DNA from: Planctomycetota bacterium
GTDB taxonomy: Bacteria; Planctomycetota; UBA1135; GCA-002748355
DNA: 34,164 bases
Assembly (NCBI GenBank): GCA_002685965.1
Contig: NYZE01000124.1
Coordinates: forward strand, 1-34,164
Direction: 5' to 3'
A program made the translations under genes and the position numbers. Each line of letters opens with the position of its first letter. Within the stretch, counting starts at the first letter, position 1. Below the pieces are notes generated by a model. That model ran no database searches. It was given only the letters and a program-made list of their open reading frames with translations, and was not told where the DNA came from. Positions 8,737 through 15,651 of this stretch are shown piece after piece.

Positions 8737-11058
8737 TCACCTCCCCGCGCTCGTCAGGAAACCACGCTTCTCGGCCGATCGCTTCGACCAGAGCACGCAC
8801 CCAAAGCCCATCAACAGCACCATAGGCGCCAGGATGTTGAGCCAACGCAGGAACTGCTTCTTGGAACCGATGCGACGTCGTCGCTCTTCCGGCGTTTCCT
8901 TCCCGTTCGGATCCGGCGCGATGAACTCCAGGCTCCGGTCCACCTGCTTGCTGTTGCGCAGCTCGACCAGGTCGGTATCCAGCGCCATCCAATCGAGCGC
9001 GTTGTTGAACAGGTTGAGGCCACCGATGCTCCTCGTGAGTCCCATCATCGGACGTGGGCCGGTCAGAAAGTCGTCGCGGATCAGACTCGCATCACCAATG
9101 ACGAGCACGCGGGCGCCGACGGACTGGTCCATGCGCGGCGGCATCTTCGCGACCTCGGGCTTCGCCGGACCCGGCTGCGGACCGGGCAACTGCGGCATCA
9201 GGATCTCCGGCGGCTTGGGCTGTGGCTTCTCCGCGGGCTTCTTCTGCTCGTCAGAGTTCTTCTGCGCGTCAGAGTTCTTCTGCGCGTCGGTCTTCTTCTG
9301 CGTGTCTTGCAGGAGGCCGCCCTTCTTGTCGCCCTTCGCCGTCTCGGGCAGCGGCCGTTTGGGCAGGTCCTTGCCCTTGAAAGCCGAATCGAAGCTGCCC
9401 TTGGTCAACACGACGAGCCCCGGCTGCCGCCGCTTCTCACCGGGAAGACGCTGCTGCAGTTGCATGAGCACCTGGTCGGGGTCGGAGGTCGCCGGCGGTG
9501 CTGCGTCGAGGCCGAGTGGCGACGTATAGACCAGCACTTGCCCCTCGACACCGGGCTTCAACTTCGCGAGGCCGACCTCGGTCGGCCAGAAGAAGCTCAG
9601 CTGGCTCATGCCCCGAAACATCGGGTGTTTGACGTCGATGCCGGGCTTTAAGGTCTTCGCGAGCTCCTTGACGATCGTCGCGTCGTTGGACAACTGCGAC
9701 GCCACGCTGCTCCAGTCGGCCGACCGGGCATAGAACCAGTAGGGGATCCAGATCATCCGGGCACCCCCACCTTGCCCACCGATCGACCGTGACATCTTGA
9801 TCGCACGCACGGCGCTGGACGGGTTCATGTCCGCGACCAGCTTCTCGGTCCAAGCGACCCCGTAGGCCTCCAACTGCTGCTTGAAGGTCAGCTTCGCATC
9901 AGCCTTGTCGACCTGGAAGTTCTCCTTGTAGAAGCTGTAGTACTGATCCACCGAGTAGTCGGACCCCTCGAGCCAGACGATCAGGTTGCCGCCGCGCATG
10001 ACGTGCTGGTCGAGTTGGTACTTCTCCCAGTCCGTCAGGTCCTTCGGGTGCACCACGACCACAACGTCGAGGTCCTCGTCGAGCAGCTGGCCCTTGTCGA
10101 GCTCGACCCTGACGACCTCGTAGCGGTCGCGAATCGACTGCTCGCAGTAGTTGAACCCCGGCGGCTGCTGCTGCGGCTGCCGCCCAATGATGCCCCGCGG
10201 CGGTCCCACGGGACGGATGAGCAAACCGACGCGCGGCTTTCGGTCGATCACGAGCTCGCGGATCTTCGGCGTCAGCTGGCTCTCAAGAGCCGCTGAGCCC
10301 TGCACGTAAGGCAGCACCTTCTGCTTGTCGCCGCCGTAGCGGATGCGGATGCCCTGCCAGAACATGACCTGACGGATCGTGTCGTCCTCGAGCACGGTCG
10401 CCGGCGCTTCGGAGATGCCGAGCCGTTCAGCACGTTCCTTGACGGTCGTGTCCGACAGCGGATCGAGGTAGAGCACATCGACCCACTTGCCGCCGATCTT
10501 GTCGTATTCGTCGAGCAGGTCGACCATCTTCTTGCGATCGACCTGGAACTGCCCGGGGACCTTGCCCGAGAAGTAGGCCTCGATCAGCAGCGCCTGGGCG
10601 CCGTGCTCGCGACCGGCCAGCTGCACGTGGCGCCTGCCGCTGATCTTCGCTTTGTCGAGCGCGACCGTGAACGACGTGTCATCGCTCATCGTCGCCATGC
10701 CCTTGACCGGCTCGCCGACGCCGGGCCGGGCCCAGAACTCGACTGCGACTTGGGCTTCCGTGGCAAGACCGTGCGCACCCGTCAGCGTGACCTTGGCAGG
10801 CTTCTTCGTGTCCGCCTGGTCCACCGAGTCGACCTTGAACAGCATCGTGCGCGTTTCGGACAGCCGCTTCAGCACGCGGTGCGTCGACGGCGACAGGCTG
10901 TAGAGCTTCTCTTCGGTCAAGTCGACGCGGGGGCCGACTCCTTCCGTCAGATAGAGCACCTCAATGAAGATGCCGAACACGAGCAAGCCTGAGAACAGCG
11001 CAGCCGAAACGACTTGTCCGCACTCTCCAGGATTCCGTCCAGAGTGAGTTCTGATCAA
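8737..11058 (-). CDS. GldG-like ABC transporter auxiliary protein with internal insertion
   Basis: 773 aa from TTG at 11058, whose last two bases form the TG of the permease stop codon TGA. The open frame continues upstream but there it is only the shadow of the permease. Membrane helix 1 (about 18-37) leads into VDLTEEKLYSLSPST, the hallmark of GldG-like (ABC_transp_aux) proteins. The core resumes at ALLIEAYFSGKVPG (about 156). Residues about 76-155 are an extra beta-rich segment absent from the plain family pattern. After the core comes a Lys/Gln/Asp/Pro linker (about 590-640) and a C-terminal helix (about 740-760, LAPMVLLMGFGCVLW). In Bacteroidota, GldA/F/G are linked to gliding and secretion. 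In planctomycetes the substrate is unknown. Confidence 0.85.
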   Translation of the reverse strand: MIRTHSGRNPGECGQVVSAALFSGLLVFGIFIEVLYLTEGVGPRVDLTEEKLYSLSPSTHRVLKRLSETRTMLFKVDSVDQADTKKPAKVTLTGAHGLATEAQVAVEFWARPGVGEPVKGMATMSDDTSFTVALDKAKISGRRHVQLAGREHGAQALLIEAYFSGKVPGQFQVDRKKMVDLLDEYDKIGGKWVDVLYLDPLSDTTVKERAERLGISEAPATVLEDDTIRQVMFWQGIRIRYGGDKQKVLPYVQGSAALESQLTPKIRELVIDRKPRVGLLIRPVGPPRGIIGRQPQQQPPGFNYCEQSIRDRYEVVRVELDKGQLLDEDLDVVVVVHPKDLTDWEKYQLDQHVMRGGNLIVWLEGSDYSVDQYYSFYKENFQVDKADAKLTFKQQLEAYGVAWTEKLVADMNPSSAVRAIKMSRSIGGQGGGARMIWIPYWFYARSADWSSVASQLSNDATIVKELAKTLKPGIDVKHPMFRGMSQLSFFWPTEVGLAKLKPGVEGQVLVYTSPLGLDAAPPATSDPDQVLMQLQQRLPGEKRRQPGLVVLTKGSFDSAFKGKDLPKRPLPETAKGDKKGGLLQDTQKKTDAQKNSDAQKNSDEQKKPAEKPQPKPPEILMPQLPGPQPGPAKPEVAKMPPRMDQSVGARVLVIGDASLIRDDFLTGPRPMMGLTRSIGGLNLFNNALDWMALDTDLVELRNSKQVDRSLEFIAPDPNGKETPEERRRRIGSKKQFLRWLNILAPMVLLMGFGCVLWSKRSAEKRGFLTSAGR
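9241..9306 (-). repeat. Short tandem repeats encoding the Lys/Gln/Asp linker of the GldG-like protein
   Basis: An 18-base unit with the core TTCTTCTGCGCGTCAGAG (plus strand) is repeated about three to four times. It encodes alternating (D/S)AQKNSD-type residues in the extracytoplasmic linker just before a Pro-rich stretch. One copy differs by a single base. Confidence 0.7.
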
Positions 11059-11783
11059 CCGGCCCACTTGCGCACCTCGATCGTCACGTGGTTGAGGAAC
11101 AGGAAGAACGCACAAAACACGACGTAGTAGATCACGTCGGACAAGTCGAGCACGCCGCGCGCGATCGACTGGAAGTGCACCACCGGGCTCGCGAGCATGA
11201 CCGTGTCGATCAGCGCCGGCGGCAAGAAGAACGCTGCGATGCCGGGCAGGTAGTAGAGCAACAGGAGCACCACAACCGAAACGATCAAGGCGATGATCTG
11301 GTCCTGCGTCGTGCTCGAGACGAACAGGCCGAGTGAGAGGTAGGCCGCGGCGAGCAACAGCGCACCGAGATAGCCGCCGATGACCGGTCCCCAGTCCAGG
11401 TCGCCGAGCGCGGCAAGCGTGATCGGGTAGATCAGAGTCAGCAACATCAGCACGCTGAGAAACAGCAACGCGCCAAGGAACTTGCCCATGATCAGGCTGC
11501 CAGTGCGGACCGGGAACGTCAGCAGCAGTTCGATCGTGCCGAGCTTGCGCTCTTCCGACCACAGCCGCATCGCCAGGGCCGGCACCAGCACGAGGAAAAA
11601 CATCGGCAGCCGACCGAAGTAGGCGTCCATACGCGCTTCCGCGGCACGCCCGGCCTCGATGAACACGATCTGGAAGAACATGTAGGCGCCGATGCCCAGG
11701 AAGAGCGCGCCCACGACGTAGGCGATCGGCGACAGGAAGTACGAGCGCAGCTCGCGCTTCGTGATGGTCCACGTATCAGACAT
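11055..11783 (-). CDS. ABC-2 type transporter permease (GldF-like)
   Basis: 242 aa from ATG 11783, chosen because AGGAAGGAG lies just upstream at good spacing and the protein then starts MSDTWTITKRELRSYF, the usual entry of GldF-type permeases. An in-frame start at 11840 would add 19 basic residues with no family match. Six membrane segments are visible, among them PIAYVVGALFLGIGAYMFFQ (about 20-40) and LIVSVVVLLLLYYLPGIAAF (about 165-185), with the ABC-2 MRLWSEERKLGTIELLL loop between helices 2 and 3. It partners the ATPase encoded just upstream, whose 3' end it overlaps by 8 bases, and is followed with overlap by the GldG-like gene. Confidence 0.92.
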   Translation of the reverse strand: MSDTWTITKRELRSYFLSPIAYVVGALFLGIGAYMFFQIVFIEAGRAAEARMDAYFGRLPMFFLVLVPALAMRLWSEERKLGTIELLLTFPVRTGSLIMGKFLGALLFLSVLMLLTLIYPITLAALGDLDWGPVIGGYLGALLLAAAYLSLGLFVSSTTQDQIIALIVSVVVLLLLYYLPGIAAFFLPPALIDTVMLASPVVHFQSIARGVLDLSDVIYYVVFCAFFLFLNHVTIEVRKWAG

Positions 11784-12777
11784 CGATCGCTCCTTCCTGG
11801 CTCGGCGCCATGGCCGGCTCTGCGGACACCGCCGCCGCACCGTTTGCCGTCAACCGCCGGAACACGTCCTCGAGCGACGCCGATTTCCGCTTCAGCTCAA
11901 GGATCTTCCAGCCATTCGCCTGGACGAGGTCGTGCGCGATCTCACGTGCGTCCGTGTCCGGCTCACTCGCGAAAACGACGTGGAAGCGGGTGCTCCTGCT
12001 GCCCTCGACCTGCGGGGCCATGTCGACCCTCGCACCGGTGAAGGCGTCCTTGAGCTTGCCGTGCACGGTGTCCGGCGGCCCGATGATCTCGAGGGCGAGC
12101 GCTCCGGCTGGCAGCCGCGCGCATAGCTCCTCACCAGTGCCGTCGGCGACGATGTTGCCCTGCGCAACGATGATGATGCGATCGCACGCAGCCTCGACCT
12201 CCTGCAGGTAGTGCGTCGACAGCACAACCGTTCGGTTGGTGCCGAGCGAACGAATCAGATCGCGAATCTCGACGATCTGGTTCGGATCCAGGCCGGATGT
12301 CGGCTCGTCGAGAATCAGGATCTGCGGGTCGTGGATCATCGCTTGCGCAAGACCCACGCGCTGCCGGAAGCCCTTCGACAACTCGCTGATGCCCTTCTTG
12401 AAGACCGTGCCGAGGCCACATACCTGCACGACCCGGTCCATCGCGGCACGTCGACGGGCTCCCTTGACACCGCGCACTTCGGCGACGAACGAAAGATAGT
12501 CGTCGACTCGCATGTCGGTGTAGAGCGGGTTGGTCTCGGGCAGGTAGCCAACGCGGCGTCGAACCTCGAGCGGGTTCTCGCGCACGTCGATCCCTTCAAG
12601 CGCGGCCTTACCGTTGGTTGCGTAGAGGAAGCCGGTCAGGATTTTCATGGTCGTCGATTTGCCGGCCCCGTTGGGCCCGACGAATCCGACGACCTGGCCA
12701 GAGGGCACCTCGAAGGTGATGCCCTGCAATGCGGCCACCTGTCCGTACATCTTGACTAGATTCTGGACTGTAATCAT
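11776..12777 (-). CDS. ABC transporter ATP-binding protein (GldA-like)
   Basis: 333 aa from ATG 12777, chosen because the ABC domain begins ITVQNLVKMYG directly after it; the in-frame start at 12960 would add 61 residues of structured spacer. Walker A GPNGAGKST is at 34-42, a Q-loop-region GYLPE at 77-81, a degenerate signature LSKGF at 133-137 (family form LSGGQ), Walker B LILDE ending at E158, and the switch histidine in LSTHYLQE. The C-terminal extension of about 90 residues is typical of ABC-2 ATPases. It powers the permease and GldG-like complex encoded downstream. No strong ribosome site precedes the ATG. The 228-base spacer before it carries several hairpins. Confidence 0.93.
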   Translation of the reverse strand: MITVQNLVKMYGQVAALQGITFEVPSGQVVGFVGPNGAGKSTTMKILTGFLYATNGKAALEGIDVRENPLEVRRRVGYLPETNPLYTDMRVDDYLSFVAEVRGVKGARRRAAMDRVVQVCGLGTVFKKGISELSKGFRQRVGLAQAMIHDPQILILDEPTSGLDPNQIVEIRDLIRSLGTNRTVVLSTHYLQEVEAACDRIIIVAQGNIVADGTGEELCARLPAGALALEIIGPPDTVHGKLKDAFTGARVDMAPQVEGSRSTRFHVVFASEPDTDAREIAHDLVQANGWKILELKRKSASLEDVFRRLTANGAAAVSAEPAMAPSQEGAIDV

Positions 12778-12964
12778 GGCGGGTAGCGGTTCTTGACCGA
12801 TGTCCTCTCGTGGCGGACGAAGGCACGAGTACGTCTCTGATCCCGTAGCCCAACCAACGGGAGGAAGAGCTTGCCCTCTAGTGGGTTGGGGCCGATTTCG
12901 GGCAAAAACTCTAGAGTTCCCCCGGCCGGAACGCAAACCGGAACGGGAAACTCCTGGCAAAGCA
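12778..12964. promoter_or_regulatory. Structured spacer between rho and the Gld-type operon
   Basis: No gene is supported here. The stretch contains several nested inverted repeats. CCCAACC at 12849-12855 pairs with GGTTGGG at 12884-12890, and a perfect palindrome AACTCTAGAGTT lies at 12907-12918. GTTCC at 12916-12920 pairs with GGAAC at 12928-12932. The 8-mer CCGGAACG is repeated at 12926 and 12938. The motif AAGAGCTTGCCCTC at 12865-12878 resembles half of the intergenic repeat found at 1507-1541 and 12965-13000. It may act as a leader for the ABC operon or as an extended end of the rho transcript. Confidence 0.4.
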
Positions 12965-13003
12965 AACTCGAGTGCCCGCTAGGGCAGACGGCTTGCCCTC
13001 GGG
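12965..13003 (-). terminator. Hairpin directly after rho; copy B of an intergenic repeat
   Basis: AGGGCA at 12981-12986 pairs with TGCCCT at 12994-12999 across a seven-base loop. The stem extends to CCCG at 12975-12978 with CGGG at 13000-13003 after a two-base bulge. It begins 3 bases after the rho stop codon. No T tract follows, so an intrinsic terminator is not certain. The block closely resembles the one at 1507-1541. Confidence 0.5.
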
Positions 13004-13005
13004 AG

Positions 13006-14220
13006 CTACTCCTTGACCTTGAAGCTGGCCAGGAACTCGGCGTTGCTGTCGGTCTTGAGCAGCTTGTCGAGGAGCAACGGCATCGAGTCGAGAGAGTGCA
13101 TCTTGGCAAGCACACGGCGCAGCGTGTAGATGCGGTCGATGACTCCATCCGGCATGAGGAGTTCTTCCTTCCTGGTGCCGGAGAGTTCGATGTCGATGGC
13201 CGGCCAGATACGACGCTCGGCGAGTTGGCGCGACAGCACGATCTCCATGTTGCCGGTGCCTTTGAACTCCTCGAAGATCACGGTGTCGGCGCGGGAGCCG
13301 GTCTCGATGAGCGTCGTGGCCAGCATCGTGAGCGAGCCGCCGTCCTCGATCTTGCGTGCAGAGCCGAGGAACTTCTTCGGTTTCTCGAGCACCTTGGCGC
13401 CGAGGCCGCCGGACATGATGCCGCCACGGCCACTCGCCGTGGAGTTGTAGGCACGCGCCATGCGCGTGATCGAGTCGAGCACAACGACAACGTCCGTGCC
13501 AACCTCGACGAGACGCTGAGCCCGAGACAGAGTGATCTCGGACAACTTGACGTGGTTCTGCGGACCCTCGTCGAGCGTCGACACGAGGACCTCGCCCCGA
13601 TCGATCGAGCGGCGCCAGCCGGTCGCTTCCTCGGGACGCTCGTCGACCAGCAGTACGATCAGGTGCGCGTCAGGGTAGTTCGCCTCGACCGCGTGCGCGA
13701 TCTTCTGCATCAGCACCGTCTTGCCACTACGGGGCGGCGCGACGATCAATCCACGTTGGCCAAAGCCGATCGGTGCCAACAGATCGACGACGCGCAGATC
13801 GACGTCGCCGTCACCAGGCTCTAGGAGGATTTGAGGCTGCGGGTCGATCACCGTCAGGGATCCGAAGTCGGGCATCGCCGCCCGCTCCTCCGGCTTCATG
13901 CCGTCGACCGTGTCGACCTCGCACAGCAGGGGCTTCTGGCCGGGTTTCTTCGCGTCGCCGACCTGGCCCTCGACGAAGGAACCAGCCTTGAGCTTGTGCA
14001 GCTTGATCAAGCCCGGGGGGACGTAGTAGTCACCCTCGCCCGCCAGATAGCTATTCTCATAGAACCTGAGGAAACCGGACCCATCGTTCTGGATCTCGAG
14101 GATTCCGGCTCCCGGTGTCGTTGGACCGGAGGGCTGGGGGATGTAGTTGGGATTCGGCTTGTTGCGCCGACGACCTTTGCGTCTCTTGCGCTTGGTCGGT
14201 TGCTTCTGGGTCTCGGTCAC
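13006..14220 (-). CDS. rho: Transcription termination factor Rho
   Basis: 404 aa, GTG start at 14220 with AGAGG eight bases upstream. Order: a very basic N-terminus (about residues 6-22), a cold-shock-like RNA-binding domain with DGSGFLR at 46-52 (E. coli DGFGFLR), then the RecA-type motor. The motor has Walker A APPRSGKT at 161-168, the conserved LLVDERPEEAT at about 190-200, LDSITRMARAYN, and the EEFKGTGNMEIVLSR and SGTRKEELL motifs. Role: hexameric ATP-driven RNA helicase that ends transcripts. The roughly 47-residue N-terminal helix bundle of E. coli Rho is missing. The frame is closed by TGA at 14323-14325 with no usable start between, so this is not a start-site error. A hairpin follows the stop. 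Confidence 0.97.
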   Translation of the reverse strand: MTETQKQPTKRKRRKGRRRNKPNPNYIPQPSGPTTPGAGILEIQNDGSGFLRFYENSYLAGEGDYYVPPGLIKLHKLKAGSFVEGQVGDAKKPGQKPLLCEVDTVDGMKPEERAAMPDFGSLTVIDPQPQILLEPGDGDVDLRVVDLLAPIGFGQRGLIVAPPRSGKTVLMQKIAHAVEANYPDAHLIVLLVDERPEEATGWRRSIDRGEVLVSTLDEGPQNHVKLSEITLSRAQRLVEVGTDVVVVLDSITRMARAYNSTASGRGGIMSGGLGAKVLEKPKKFLGSARKIEDGGSLTMLATTLIETGSRADTVIFEEFKGTGNMEIVLSRQLAERRIWPAIDIELSGTRKEELLMPDGVIDRIYTLRRVLAKMHSLDSMPLLLDKLLKTDSNAEFLASFKVKE

Positions 14221-14959
14221 GGCTTGGACCTCTCGGGCGCAGCGTCTGTGTCCTCCAAGGCGCCCACCTTGGGCGCACGTCCGGCCGGGCCGGGGAGGAA
14301 GATCGACGACGCCGTCGCCTCCTCAAGGTTGCATGTAGATGCGGGGTCAGTGAAAGACCACGCACGTTGCAAAGCTTCGGGAAGGGAACCTTCCCTCATA
14401 GGGGTGGAGTCCAAAGCGGACTCCGGAAATTCATCGGGGGGTGGCTTGGAACGACCCGGCCGAACCGGAAAGCGGTCTGCAAAACCGAACGCAGAGCAGC
14501 CACGCCAAAAGAGCGCAGTTGAGCCGGCTCGGATTCCCCTCCTCGCACCGGGCACCGCTAGCGGGTAACGGGCAACGGGCAGAATCACCGGCGGCTCGCC
14601 GCTTCCTCTGGAATAGCACAGGACCAGTCGAGTTGCTACAAGCTCCTTGCCAAAGACGGGCCGATCAACGCGGTCCATTGGCAGCCGCTGCAGCCTTCGG
14701 ATCCGCCTCCGAATACCGAACGCACAGGACTAGTGCCAGCCGTCGGGATCGATGCCTTCCTGCAGCATACGACGGTTCCCGTGGCCGGGGGCCCGACGTT
14801 TCAGAACTTTCCTCGCCAGACCCTCACCGGCCACCGCCCTCACCTGGAATCCGCCCTTGAATCGGCGACGCCATCGGGCCTACTGCACTCCAGATTACTG
14901 CTGAGCCGCCCTCCCAGCCGAAGAGTGGGGAGACCAGTCAAAGATCCTGGGCAAAGATC
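14221..14959. promoter_or_regulatory. 739-base divergent intergenic region between rho and the ClpP-like gene
   Basis: I find no gene I can support; the short open frames here have no family-like sequence and overlap each other. Structure is evident. GGAGTCC at 14406-14412 pairs with GGACTCC at 14418-14424 across five bases. GTGGCT at 14441-14446 pairs with AGCCAC at 14498-14503, enclosing an inner hairpin CGGT/ACCG at 14473-14487. The stretch should hold the promoters of both divergent genes and, on the minus strand, a long rho leader. Leader-mediated autoregulation of rho is known in E. coli; applying it here is inference. No clear -35/-10 pair stands out. Confidence 0.45.
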
Positions 14960-15604
14960 ATGGGCCTGAAGACAAAGGGGACGAGAGTGACGATTGAGGC
15001 AATGCGAGGACACTCCAACATGAGCAGACTCGACGACGAGAAGCCCGACAACAAGGAGACGAACACTCCGCTCGAGCGTGATCTGCTCGAGGCCCGGACC
15101 GTGCTCGTCAGCGGCAGCATTGATGACAAGCTGTGCGCGAGCGTGGTAGCACGCCTCCTGATCCTCGAAAACCGTGACCCCGACGCACCGGTCACGGTCT
15201 ACATCAACTCGCCGGGCGGCTCGGCCGACTCCGGCTTCGCGATGTACGACATGCTTCGCTTCATCAAGTGTCCCATCCGCACAGTCGTCAACGGCTTGTG
15301 CGCGTCGGCAGCCGTGCTCGTCTTCCTGGCCGCCGACGAAGGCGGGCGCCTGACGCTACCGGGCAGCCGATTTCTGCTGCACCAACCATCGACGATGGGG
15401 CACGGCACCGCCTCTGACCTGCGCATCACGAGCGAACAGATCGTCAAGTTGCGCGAGAGCTATAACCAGATCGTCGCCGACGCGACCGGCAGGCCACTCG
15501 AGAAGGTGCTCGACGACGTCTCGCGCGACTTCTGGCTCAGCGCCAGCGAGGCGCTCGAGTACGGGCTGGCCAACAAGATCATCGTGCGCCACGCGGAGTT
15601 GTAG
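14960..15604 (+). CDS. ClpP-family serine protease (divergent)
   Basis: 214 aa from ATG 14960. ATG 15020 is an equally good start, with GAGG ten bases upstream, and would give 194 aa, close to the usual ClpP length. Numbered from 14960, the catalytic triad is complete: Ser116 in GLCASAAVLVF, His141 in LLHQPST, and Asp190 in SRDFWLSASEALEYGL. The YINSPGGS motif (81-88), which forms the oxyanion region, is intact. Role: self-compartmentalised peptidase that needs an AAA+ unfoldase such as ClpX. No clpX or tig lies next to it. The residues around the nucleophile differ from the standard AASMGA pattern, so this may be a second ClpP paralogue or a TepA/ClpP-like form rather than the main clpP. Confidence 0.88.
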   Translation: MGLKTKGTRVTIEAMRGHSNMSRLDDEKPDNKETNTPLERDLLEARTVLVSGSIDDKLCASVVARLLILENRDPDAPVTVYINSPGGSADSGFAMYDMLRFIKCPIRTVVNGLCASAAVLVFLAADEGGRLTLPGSRFLLHQPSTMGHGTASDLRITSEQIVKLRESYNQIVADATGRPLEKVLDDVSRDFWLSASEALEYGLANKIIVRHAEL

Positions 15605-15651
15605 CGGCAAGCGCGAGCGAACCGACCGAGCGCGCTATCGTTGAGCCAAGT

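Noticed and set aside
11059-11772. 238-residue upstream extension of the GldG-like frame
   Set aside because: This part is the alternate reading of the ABC-2 permease gene, rich in Arg and Pro. The family-like sequence begins only at the TTG overlapping the permease stop.
14441-14503. tRNA-like fold with an anticodon-arm-like hairpin CGGT-CTGCAAA-ACCG
   Set aside because: The hairpin resembles the tRNA-Cys anticodon arm and an outer stem closes, but no D arm or T arm exists on either strand, so it is not called a tRNA.
14217-14678. 153-codon minus-strand frame whose stop overlaps the rho start
   Set aside because: The overlap looks like coupling, but the sequence is low in structure, Pro/Arg-rich and has no family pattern or ribosome site. 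It is kept only as part of the structured intergenic region.
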